A program made the position numbers and the translations under genes. Below, piece by piece: positions 1 to 5,810 of a stretch of DNA of 5,824 nucleotides (its first letter is position 1; the number at the start of each line of letters is the position of its first letter). This DNA comes from Bacillota bacterium (lineage in GTDB: Bacteria; Bacillota_E; JAJZYS01; JAILZS01), in the NCBI GenBank assembly GCA_021817625.1, contig JAKASY010000150.1, positions 1 to 5,824 of the forward strand, given 5' to 3'. The notes under the pieces are model-generated. The model had not been told where the DNA came from. It made no database searches and saw nothing but the letters and a program-made list of their open reading frames with translations.

Positions 1-410
1 ACGCCGCGGGTCGCGCCCCAGCTCTGCCGTTCGGGCAGCCGCGCGCCATGGCCCTGGAGGGCGCCGTATGCCTTCTTGCGTTCGGCCCCCTGCCTCCTGC
101 TGGCTTTCGTGCACGCGATCTTCGTCCGGCGATGCAGGGCCTGCTTGGCACGGACGCATACACGCCGGCGCAGGCCACGTACGATCTCCGACGCCTGCGC
201 CTGAAGGGGCTGATCGAGCGCGTGCCCAGAAGCCATCGCTACCGCGTCACGCCGCAGGGTCTGGCCCTTTGCCTGGCGGTCACCAAGCTCTACGAGCGCG
301 TGCTCGAGCCCGCGGTCAGCCACTACCGCGGCCAACCTACATCCGCCCCGCTCGAGCGTGCAGCCCAGGCGGTAACCCGCCACATAGACGCCCTGGTCGC
401 GAGCGCCTGA
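1..410 (+). CDS. 3' end of a larger gene; C-terminal winged-helix-like domain protein (partial)
   Basis: The reading frame is open from the left edge (first full codon at 3) to a TGA at 408-410, giving 135 residues. The ATG at 48 is probably internal. The residues before it (ALPFGQPRA) continue smoothly into MALEGAV, and this stretch resembles the ordinary interior of a family of hypothetical proteins of several hundred residues that I recall from GC-rich bacteria. The end of that family has the pattern F-R-x-R-D-L-R-P, then Y-D-L-R-R-L-R-x-K-G-L-I-x-R-x-P-x-x-H-R-Y-x-(L/V)-T-x-x-G. Here those read FRARDLRP and YDLRRLRLKGLIERVPRSHRY. The second block has the form of a recognition helix plus wing of a winged helix-turn-helix, so nucleic-acid binding is likely but unproven. 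The family assignment is from memory. The function of the missing N-terminal part is unknown, and such genes are often found in accessory DNA. No clear terminator follows. Confidence 0.75.
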   Translation, partial: AAGRAPALPFGQPRAMALEGAVCLLAFGPLPPAGFRARDLRPAMQGLLGTDAYTPAQATYDLRRLRLKGLIERVPRSHRYRVTPQGLALCLAVTKLYERVLEPAVSHYRGQPTSAPLERAAQAVTRHIDALVASA

Positions 411-471
411 TCCGCACCCGTTGCCCTCCCGCTCCTCCCCGGACTACGCTGATAACGGACCGGGGAGTACG

Positions 472-620
472 GTCCACCGGTGTCACGACCCATTGAGGTC
501 GCACCGCCCCTTCGGGGACTATTGCGGCGTATGGGGCGGGCCCACGCTCGCCTCCTTGTTCGCGACCAGGCACGACCTGGCGCGGCCGAAAGGCACTCGC
601 CGCCTTGTTGACCGGTGGAC
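472..620. repeat. Hairpin-rich segment bounded by 10-bp inverted repeats (structured RNA or MITE-like element)
   Basis: GTCCACCGGT at 472-481 is the exact reverse complement of ACCGGTGGAC at 611-620. Each end is flanked on the outside by acg (469-471 and 621-623), as a 3-bp target duplication would be. Between them lie several local stems: CGACC/GGTCG at 486-490/497-501 (5 bp, 6-nt loop); CCGCCCC/GGGGCGG at 504-510/533-539 (7 bp), with a smaller alternative hairpin with a TTCG loop at 508-517; CGCG-A-CCAGG/CCTGG-CGCG at 561-584 (9 bp, one bulged A, 5-nt loop); and GCC-GAAA-GGC at 585-594. Together they could fold as a multibranch structure closed by the outer repeat. It could be a non-coding RNA, a small non-autonomous mobile element, or a chance result of GC-rich sequence. 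No known RNA family was recognised. Confidence 0.35.
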
Positions 621-654
621 ACGTCTCTCCGGCCCTTCATGTCCCCGACAACCC

Positions 655-668
655 GGCCAGCCCTGGCC
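655..668. repeat. Inverted repeat GGCCAG-cc-CTGGCC
   Basis: This is a perfect 6-bp inverted repeat with a 2-bp spacer, immediately followed by TTGACC at 669-674, which resembles a sigma-A -35 box. A -10 at the usual 17-bp spacing would be AAAACT (692-697), a poor match, so an operator-promoter reading is weak. It is too compact and lacks the T-run expected of a normal terminator. Confidence 0.25.
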
Positions 669-704
669 TTGACCTTTTGTGCCCTGCGGCAAAAACTTGA
701 CTCA

Positions 705-860
705 TTATTCGAGATCTCGGGCAATCAGGTCACCTAGGGCGTTCCACTCATCCGTAGTCACGACGCACAGCCCCGCGTATTTGGGAAAGTTGCTGGTGAA
801 CCAACGCAGGACCCGCGCCCCTCTGTGCGAAGGAGGCAAACGGCCACACGAAAGCCCTGT
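705..860 (-). pseudogene. Possible small or degraded coding sequence, minus strand
   Basis: On the minus strand the frame from the stop at 861-863 to the TAA at 705-707 encodes a C-terminal part that looks like ordinary globular protein: VLRWFTSNFPKYAGL, then CVVTTDEWNALGDLIARDLE. It is followed at once by a second stop (TGA at 702-704). The only start options are weak: TTG at 837-839 would give 44 residues, and no Shine-Dalgarno precedes it. The residues upstream of VLRW look non-coding, while another frame there reads more protein-like, so this may be the 3' remnant of a frameshifted gene. Third-position G+C is only moderate and the composition is less GC-rich than the flanks. I do not recognise a family. 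It may be chance. Confidence 0.25.
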
Positions 861-949
861 TCAACACTGCACTTGCGCGTACATTCCCGGGCAATTCGGC
901 CTATTCAGGGTCATATCGCCCGCACCGTGGCGTCGGCAGACGACGCGGC

Positions 950-957
950 AAGGAGGG
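950..957 (+). promoter_or_regulatory. Strong Shine-Dalgarno upstream of sigI, at odd spacing
   Basis: AAGGAGGG is a near-ideal ribosome-binding site, but it lies 40 nt before the first in-frame ATG (998). In the sigI frame the codon at normal spacing is GTA (965-967), not a standard start. No ATG, GTG or TTG lies in frame between the site and 998; CTG at 983 is the only near-cognate start. The in-frame codons 965-997 encode VAFLGRLSTEE, which resembles a normal SigI N-terminus. Confidence 0.55.
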
Positions 958-997
958 TACGAAGGTAGCGTTCCTAGGCCGGCTGTCCACGGAAGAG

Positions 998-1705
998 ATG
1001 CTCAGGCTCATCGACGCCGCCCAGGCAGGTAGCGATGAGGCACGCAACCGGTTGGTCGCAGCGCTGGAGCCCATCGTGGTGCGCATCGCCTCAAGGGCCG
1101 TGGGCCGCCATCTCGAAAGGGGCCGAGACGAGGAGATCTCGGTCGCGCTCATGGCCGTAGACGAAGCCGTCACGAGCTTCGACCCGTCGCGCGGCCGGAA
1201 CTTCATCGGGTTCGCCGAACAGGTCATTCGCCGTCGGCTGGTCGATCACTATCGCCGTCAGCCTCATGCGGAGGTCGTCCTCTCGGCGCTTGAACGCGAG
1301 GACGAGGATGGGCACCCGTTTGTACCGCTGTTGGCCGAGAGGGCCCTGGAACGCCGGCGCGTCGAGCTCGAGGCCGACGCCCGCCGCGAGGAGATCACCG
1401 GCTATGCCTTGCGGCTGCGGGAGTTCGGCCTAAGCCTGGACGAGTTGGCGCGAATCTCGCCGCGTCACGAGGACAGCCGTCGAAGCGCTGTGGCGGTCGC
1501 ATTGCTTCTCGCCCGAGAACCTGTCCTCCGCGACTATCTGCTCACCCACCACGTGCTTCCCCTCCAAGCCCTGAGCGACATGGTTACGGTCAGTCGCAAG
1601 ACGCTGGAGCGCCAGCGAAAGTACATCATCGCGGTCGCCTTGGTAGTCTGCGGCGAGTTTCCGCGCCTTCGAGAGTACATCCGCGAGCCAGATGTCACCG
1701 CGTAG
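998..1705 (+). CDS. sigI: RNA polymerase sigma-I factor (SigI)
   Basis: SigI is an alternative sigma factor that directs RNA polymerase to promoters of heat, cell-wall or (in cellulolytic clostridia) polysaccharide-sensing regulons. The product from ATG 998 has 235 residues, close to the family's usual length of about 240-250. Residues 24-78 match the sigma region 2 fold of the family: DEEISVALMAVDEAV (44-58), then GRNFIGFAEQVIRRRLVDHY (66-85). Residues about 131-162 carry the SigI C-terminal signature EITGYALRLREFGLSLDEL followed by ARISPRHEDSRR. The DNA-binding end (187-228) has LPLQALSDMVTVSRKTLER followed by QRKYIIAVALV and PRLREYI. All these blocks are intact, so it should be functional. 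The start is uncertain: the Shine-Dalgarno at 950-957 and the coding-like residues before 998 suggest a slightly longer protein, while ATG 998 has only GGAAG 2 nt away. No anti-sigma factor gene (rsgI) follows; the next genes are convergent. Confidence 0.92.
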   Translation: MLRLIDAAQAGSDEARNRLVAALEPIVVRIASRAVGRHLERGRDEEISVALMAVDEAVTSFDPSRGRNFIGFAEQVIRRRLVDHYRRQPHAEVVLSALEREDEDGHPFVPLLAERALERRRVELEADARREEITGYALRLREFGLSLDELARISPRHEDSRRSAVAVALLLAREPVLRDYLLTHHVLPLQALSDMVTVSRKTLERQRKYIIAVALVVCGEFPRLREYIREPDVTA

Positions 1706-1903
1706 GGCGCCGATGAATCTCGCCGGAGCGCCATACCCGTTGCGCCGAGCGCAAGCCACCCCCGAGCGGCCCGGCGCCGAAGGCCGGCTGGGTCAAGAGC
1801 GGCCGGCGCGGTCCGTCGACGGATCGGCGGCCGCCAGCAGCCGCGTCGCCGCCGCACGCGGGCGGCGCGCCCCACAGCCACGTCCGGTGGCGGCATGGCC
1901 CGG
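1706..1903. other. Convergent intergenic region between sigI and the propeller operon
   Basis: This is a very GC-rich gap of 198 bases between the stop codons of two convergent genes. A plus-strand frame from 1692 (82 codons) is Ala/Arg/Pro-rich and looks like noise. The region holds a 12-bp perfect palindrome, TCCGTCGACGGA (1812-1823), and the hairpin at 1847-1867. No T-rich tract is present on either strand. Confidence 0.6.
1847..1867. terminator. GC hairpin, possible bidirectional terminator
   Basis: CGCCGCC (1847-1853) and GGCGGCG (1861-1867) form a perfect 7-bp stem with a 7-nt loop between convergent genes, 36 bases past the stop of the minus-strand gene. There is no U-run on either side, so it is not a canonical intrinsic terminator. 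Position is the main argument, and GC-rich DNA produces such stems easily. Confidence 0.3.
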
Positions 1904-4291
1904 TCAGTGGGGCAAAGACTGCGACCAGAACCACGCCTGATGCCCGGCCCAGCCGACAGCCAGTGGTACCCGCGTGGCCGCGAGTACCCGCACCGGGCCG
2001 GCACTCGAAGGCAGGTTCGCCAGAAGCGCCTGTTCGAGCGATCCGGTGCGCACGTCGATCGCCGATACGCCACCCTGATCGGCGACCAGGGCCTGCAGCC
2101 CGTCCCAGGTCATGCCGACGGACGTGATCCCGCCTCTCCACCTTGGCCCCAGTCGCAGCCAGCTGAACAGCCAGTCTTCCCCGGCGATGCCCATCGCCTC
2201 GTGAGTCGGCATGAGGTCAACCACATTCTCGGCAGCGAGGCCGACAAGCAGCGCGTTGTAGACCCCTGACACGGCGAGAGGGCCCAACGCACCCGTCACC
2301 CCCAGATAGTTGCTCACCGAGTCGCCGCGCAAGGTCACCTGTTCGATCGGGGGCGAGCCGGAGGGCTGGCTGCCCTCCTCGTCGACATAGGCGTAGGCCC
2401 CGTCGGGGGTGATCGCGATCGCCCCGGGCGCGCCGTAGCGACACGGCATGGGGGCCAGGGCCTTCGCGTCCACCAGATCGACAGCCAGTATCTGTCGCGA
2501 GGTCTGGTCGCTCACGAGCGCCTTCGTGCCGTCCGGCGTAACGGCAAGCGCGGTGTAGGTGCCCACCGGCAGGTGGATGGACGCTACCGTCCTGCCGTTC
2601 CAGTTCACAACCGTGAGCAGCCCCGCGGCCCCGTCGGCAACCGCGACGTCGCCGGTCTGGGGGATGCTTGCGACGAGCGGATTCGGGTCGTCGGTGCTGA
2701 GTTCGATCGTGGCTACCTTGCTGAGCGGGGTGGCGCCGTAGACCGGAACAAGCGGGACCAGAAGGACGCGGCCCTTCGCCCCGCATGGCCCGGTAGATGT
2801 CCCCGTACAGCCGCTCAGGGCGACTGCCAGGTCCTGATCGCCCACCGACATCGAGAGGGGCTCGTCCGGCAGGGCAAGCGACTGAGTGGTCCCACCGTAG
2901 GGGTCGAGTTCGTACAGCCGGTCGTTCGCCCCGCTTGCGAGGAACGCGTCCTGGCCGTTCCGCGATATCGCCCCGACGAACTGGCCAGCTGGAAGTTCGA
3001 CCTCCCGAATCAGGTGCCACGGCGCGACGGGCAGCCGGTACGGCATCACTGGATGCGGCGGCGCGAGAGTCGCCATTCCAAGGGCAGTGCGCGAGCCGAC
3101 TCGTCGAAGACCAACGGCATAGACGCCGCCGTTCACCTCGAACACCTGAACGGTGCCTGCGGGGCCCACCGACGTATGGCGATCGCCACCCCGCCAGTTC
3201 TCCACCGTCAGGCGGCCACTGCCGGCCAGGACGATGTCCTGGCCGCTGGCACCGACAAGCGTCTGCCCTCTCGGCATCGTGAGCACCCTCACGGTAAGGC
3301 CCGTGCGCGCCGCGACCACGTCGACGGGACCCGTGCCCGCCTCGACCGCGACATCCCCGGCAGGGCCGGGCTCGAGGCGCAGATTCTGGCCCGCCCTTCG
3401 CCAAAGGACGGCGCCGTCGCTGGCAGAGAGCATGACCGCGCCCGCGTACGGTGGGGGACCGGTGACAACCGGCCCCGTCGGTGTGGCATAAAGGGTCATG
3501 GCTGGCCACGGCAGACTGTCGTTGAACACGTAACCGGGCTGGACGGGTACCTCGACGGTGCGGCTCCAAAGCGGCTCGCCGTAGGGAAGCGACCAGGCGC
3601 CGACCGTGACACCCGCCTCGCCGTGGGCGAACGTCTCGCCGTACTCGGCGAGGTACAGGGTGTGGCCTGCGCACGCCTGCGCGAGGTATCCGCCAGGCGG
3701 GAACCCTGGGGCCGTCGCCAGCACGCCAAGTGTCTGCCCCGTGCGTGCCTCGGTGACGATACCGACCCCATGTGCCTGGCCCGACCCGAACAGCACGTCG
3801 CCCGCCGCCCGGCCGCCGTATGGCCCAACCCAGGCTGCATCACCGGACGCGTCGTATGCGGTGGTGATCGTGCTGGACGACTGATACACCGCGAGCCCGT
3901 CGGTCACGCCCAGTGGGATCCCGCTGCCGCCCACGAGCGTGGTCAGCCCTCCGGGGATCGCCTTCACCGTGTCCGCCCCTACGTTCACGATCTCCGGCGT
4001 GTAATAGGTCAGATGGTTTTGCACACCGGCGGGCACCAAGCCGACGACGGTGCCAGGTCCGAGCGCACCTTCGATGTGGGCGACGTTGGCGGCGGCGTGA
4101 CCCGTCACGGTTTGTACCGAACCCACGGACAGCGCGGCGGACGAGAGGTCGCCACCCGGTCCCGACGCGCTCGAGCAGGGTGCGCCGGCGCTGGCAGTCG
4201 CGGCCTTCGCCATCGCGCCGGATGGCGCTGCCCATGCGGTCATCACCAGGCAGATGAGGGAGAGCGCCGCCAGACCCCGTCGCGAATCCAT
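1904..4291 (-). CDS. Secreted beta-propeller protein with YVTN/PQQ-like repeats (795 aa)
   Basis: The protein begins with a Sec-type signal peptide: Arg at 4-5, a hydrophobic core at about 7-22, and probable cleavage after AMA at 26-28. The cysteine at 14 is not in a lipobox. No other membrane segment or sorting motif is seen, so it should be exported and soluble or loosely surface-bound. The rest is repeated beta strands. PQQ-like units include SASDGAVLWRR (289-299) and the AARTGLTVRVL region (327-337). YVTN-like units include ALAVTPDGTKALVSD (581-595), AIAITPDGAYAYV (624-636) and SVGMTWDGLQALVAD (724-738). The length allows two propeller domains. Cys 495 and 503 are close enough for a disulfide; Cys 39, 207 and 617 are the others. 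No catalytic site was recognised, so a binding, scaffolding or sensing role is inferred only. GAGGTGA 4 nt before ATG supports the start. It lies 115 bp downstream of a related gene, probably in one operon. Confidence 0.9.
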   Translation of the reverse strand: MDSRRGLAALSLICLVMTAWAAPSGAMAKAATASAGAPCSSASGPGGDLSSAALSVGSVQTVTGHAAANVAHIEGALGPGTVVGLVPAGVQNHLTYYTPEIVNVGADTVKAIPGGLTTLVGGSGIPLGVTDGLAVYQSSSTITTAYDASGDAAWVGPYGGRAAGDVLFGSGQAHGVGIVTEARTGQTLGVLATAPGFPPGGYLAQACAGHTLYLAEYGETFAHGEAGVTVGAWSLPYGEPLWSRTVEVPVQPGYVFNDSLPWPAMTLYATPTGPVVTGPPPYAGAVMLSASDGAVLWRRAGQNLRLEPGPAGDVAVEAGTGPVDVVAARTGLTVRVLTMPRGQTLVGASGQDIVLAGSGRLTVENWRGGDRHTSVGPAGTVQVFEVNGGVYAVGLRRVGSRTALGMATLAPPHPVMPYRLPVAPWHLIREVELPAGQFVGAISRNGQDAFLASGANDRLYELDPYGGTTQSLALPDEPLSMSVGDQDLAVALSGCTGTSTGPCGAKGRVLLVPLVPVYGATPLSKVATIELSTDDPNPLVASIPQTGDVAVADGAAGLLTVVNWNGRTVASIHLPVGTYTALAVTPDGTKALVSDQTSRQILAVDLVDAKALAPMPCRYGAPGAIAITPDGAYAYVDEEGSQPSGSPPIEQVTLRGDSVSNYLGVTGALGPLAVSGVYNALLVGLAAENVVDLMPTHEAMGIAGEDWLFSWLRLGPRWRGGITSVGMTWDGLQALVADQGGVSAIDVRTGSLEQALLANLPSSAGPVRVLAATRVPLAVGWAGHQAWFWSQSLPH

Positions 4292-4406
4292 GTACTCACC
4301 TCGCCGCGTCCTTCGGTCTCAGGCGCCCGAATCCCGGATTGCGTGGTGTCCGACAAGACCACTCCTACGCGGCCACCAGACTCCGAGAGCCGGGAGCGCC
4401 AGGAAG
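4292..4406 (-). other. Spacer between the two propeller genes
   Basis: The gap is 115 bases, long for tightly coupled genes but with no strong terminator (no stem followed by a T-run on the minus strand). It holds a short inverted repeat, AATCC-c-GGATT (4330-4340). TTGTCG followed 17 bp later by GATTCG is a poor promoter candidate. Co-transcription from the upstream gene is the simplest reading. Confidence 0.45.
4296..4302 (-). promoter_or_regulatory. Ribosome-binding site of the 795-aa propeller gene
   Basis: GAGGTGA on the minus strand lies 4 nt before the ATG at 4289-4291. It matches the anti-Shine-Dalgarno core well and fixes this start. Confidence 0.7.
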
Positions 4407-5810
4407 TCACCAGAGCCAGGCGCGGCTCCCGGATACGAGGGTCACGTAACGCCGCCCCGCCAGGGGATAGGTGTGCGCATATGGCAGCGCTGCGCCCGGC
4501 GCGACGATCGGCGCGCCTCCGGAGAGCGGTACGGCCATCGTCAACGAACGCCCGCCCGTGCATGCCACGAGGGGCTTTTCCGTCGGCGTAGCATCCTTGC
4601 ACGACCAGGGCCCCTCTTGCACGGCCACCAGAAGGTACCGGCGCGACACGGCGAGCGGCTGCACGACGACCTGGCGCGGCAGGGTGGGAAGGGCGATCAA
4701 CCGCACCTGCCTGCCCGACGCCAGCGCGTAGGCGGCACAGTACGCCGCGCCGGCAGGCCGGCCGATCGCCCAGGGCGACATACAGCCGTACAGGTCGGCT
4801 CCGTCGGCAACCACGTTCAGGTTGTTGCTCTGGCCGGAGAAGACCGTATCCCAGTCGGTCGCCTGCCTCTGCCACGCGACCCGGCGGGTGGTTAGCGACC
4901 ATACCACGACGTCGTCGAGAGCGCGCTCGCCGGGGGGCGGCTCGGCCGTCGACTCCGTAGCCAGATAGCCGCCGGAAAGCGCCCCGTAGGGCACGGTCGC
5001 TCCGGTCACCTGCCACAGAACCCGGCCGTCCAGTGGGTCGATCGCCCACTCAGCCGTGGCTGCCTTGGGCGCTATGCTCGGGCTGGTCATCAAGAGGAGC
5101 AGCTTGGACGAGCTCGCAACGACGGAGGGCATGCGATAGCTCGGTCGAGACCAGAGCGCGGTGCCGCCGGCCGTGACGTACCGCACCGTCAAGACGCCGT
5201 CCTGCGCGGGCAAGGTCGCCTCCACATACCCTCCGTCCACACCCTGGATGTCCCCAGCGTCGGTCGGGGTGCGCTCCACCACGGCACCGGTCCCCGGGTC
5301 GAGGGCGACGAGCTGGAGCGGGCCGCCCAGGGCGCCGACCGCGAAGGTGACCGTACCCCCCTCCCACCAGGGACCGTCGAGCGCAAACGCGCCCTGGCTG
5401 GCGAAGGCGGAGAAGCTGTGCCGCCACACCACCCGCCCGGCAAGCGTTGTGGCAACCAGCGCTGCCGGCACGTAAGTGCCGGACATCGCGCAGGCTCGCG
5501 TGGTGCACAGGGCAGTGCGCACCACGAGACCGTCCGGGAGGATCACCGGTGGGTAGAGAGCCGTGGGTACACCGAGCGTCGACGCCGTGACCGTGAGGTC
5601 GGCCGGCTCGGGCTTGGGTGTCAGGGAGGTGGCCGCGAAGTTGTCAGCAACCGGTGCGCCGGAGGTGACGACCGCCGCAGACACCGGAACCGCTAGGGCA
5701 GCACTCGGAAGCCCAAGTGCCACCGCCACCGCCACCGCCACTGCGAAGAAGCCTACCACGCGCGCCGGCACGCCCGTGCCTCCCCCGACCCCACGCCGTC
5801 GCACAGACAT
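4407..5810 (-). CDS. Secreted PQQ-like beta-propeller protein (467 aa)
   Basis: The N-terminus is a signal peptide: basic residues (RRR at 4-6, R17), a hydrophobic core built from alternating Ala-Val (about 18-34), and likely cleavage near ALA at 38-40. The mature part has repeated strands with PQQ-like motifs: LAGRVVWRHSF (123-133), LDPGTGAVVER (170-180), GGTALWSRPSY (215-225), DPLDGRVLWQVTG (258-270) and TTRRVAWQRQA (307-317). About 430 residues fits one seven- or eight-bladed propeller. Six cysteines lie in three near pairs (102/107, 343/358, 404/417), as expected for disulfides outside the cytoplasm. No enzyme signature was seen. The start is debatable: ATG 5810 has no visible Shine-Dalgarno in the 14 bases available, whereas GTG at 5769-5771 has GGGGGAGG 7 nt upstream and would give 454 residues with a compact signal peptide. 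The frame is also open to the window edge. It is probably the upstream partner of the 795-aa gene. Confidence 0.88.
   Translation of the reverse strand: MSVRRRGVGGGTGVPARVVGFFAVAVAVAVALGLPSAALAVPVSAAVVTSGAPVADNFAATSLTPKPEPADLTVTASTLGVPTALYPPVILPDGLVVRTALCTTRACAMSGTYVPAALVATTLAGRVVWRHSFSAFASQGAFALDGPWWEGGTVTFAVGALGGPLQLVALDPGTGAVVERTPTDAGDIQGVDGGYVEATLPAQDGVLTVRYVTAGGTALWSRPSYRMPSVVASSSKLLLLMTSPSIAPKAATAEWAIDPLDGRVLWQVTGATVPYGALSGGYLATESTAEPPPGERALDDVVVWSLTTRRVAWQRQATDWDTVFSGQSNNLNVVADGADLYGCMSPWAIGRPAGAAYCAAYALASGRQVRLIALPTLPRQVVVQPLAVSRRYLLVAVQEGPWSCKDATPTEKPLVACTGGRSLTMAVPLSGGAPIVAPGAALPYAHTYPLAGRRYVTLVSGSRAWLW
5719..5742. repeat. Hexanucleotide tandem repeat inside the signal-peptide sequence
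   Basis: There are three perfect GCCACC units followed by GCCACT (plus-strand reading). On the coding minus strand they encode the Val-Ala alternation of the signal-peptide core. A change of one unit would keep the reading frame. Confidence 0.8.
5779..5786 (-). promoter_or_regulatory. Shine-Dalgarno-like site supporting an alternative GTG start
   Basis: GGGGGAGG on the minus strand precedes GTG (5769-5771) by 7 nt, ideal spacing. It argues that translation of the 467-aa frame may begin at residue 14 of the longer model. Confidence 0.4.

Larger units (their letters stand above)
411..997. other. Gene-poor intergenic gap between the partial gene and sigI
   Basis: No convincing intact gene fills this gap of nearly 590 bases. 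Open frames on both strands (for example plus 421-672 and 679-1032, minus 323-724) encode low-complexity, Arg/Pro/Ser-rich products typical of out-of-frame GC-rich DNA. The gap holds a hairpin-rich segment at 472-620, a 6-bp inverted repeat at 655-668, a weak minus-strand coding remnant at 705-860 in locally less GC-rich DNA, and the sigI leader with its Shine-Dalgarno at 950-957. I found no sigma-A-type -35/-10 pair that I would defend. Confidence 0.7.

Noticed and set aside
486..540. T-box-like string GGTCGCACCGC followed by CCCC-TTCG-GGG
   Set aside because: The T-box needs GGTGGNACCGCG to pair with the tRNA end. The key G is replaced here, no stem I is evident, and no aminoacyl-tRNA synthetase or amino-acid gene follows.
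830..836. Second AAGGAGG motif in the gap
   Set aside because: No start codon follows within normal distance in any frame leading to a plausible gene.
927..968. 13-codon GTG-started leader frame overlapping the sigI Shine-Dalgarno
   Set aside because: It has no ribosome-binding site of its own, and such short frames arise by chance.
679..1032. 117-codon plus-strand frame running into sigI
   Set aside because: No Shine-Dalgarno precedes it, its composition is atypical, and it overlaps sigI out of frame.
1812..1823. 12-bp palindrome TCCGTCGACGGA
   Set aside because: It is a single copy in the window, lies past both stop codons, and fits no known operator. Probably chance.
2217..3674. 485-codon minus-strand frame
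   Set aside because: It overlaps the propeller gene in another frame of the same strand, is Arg-rich and lacks any recognisable fold.
2573..4591. 672-codon open frame on the plus strand
   Set aside because: It lies antisense to the 795-aa propeller gene. The product is Arg/Gly/Pro-rich with no domain logic, while the minus-strand frame has a signal peptide, repeats and a ribosome-binding site. Long antisense frames are usual in GC-rich DNA.
4407..5810. RsgI-like anti-sigma factor as identity of the 467-aa protein
   Set aside because: The hydrophobic segment is an N-terminal signal peptide preceded by under 20 residues, leaving no room for the cytoplasmic sigma-binding domain.
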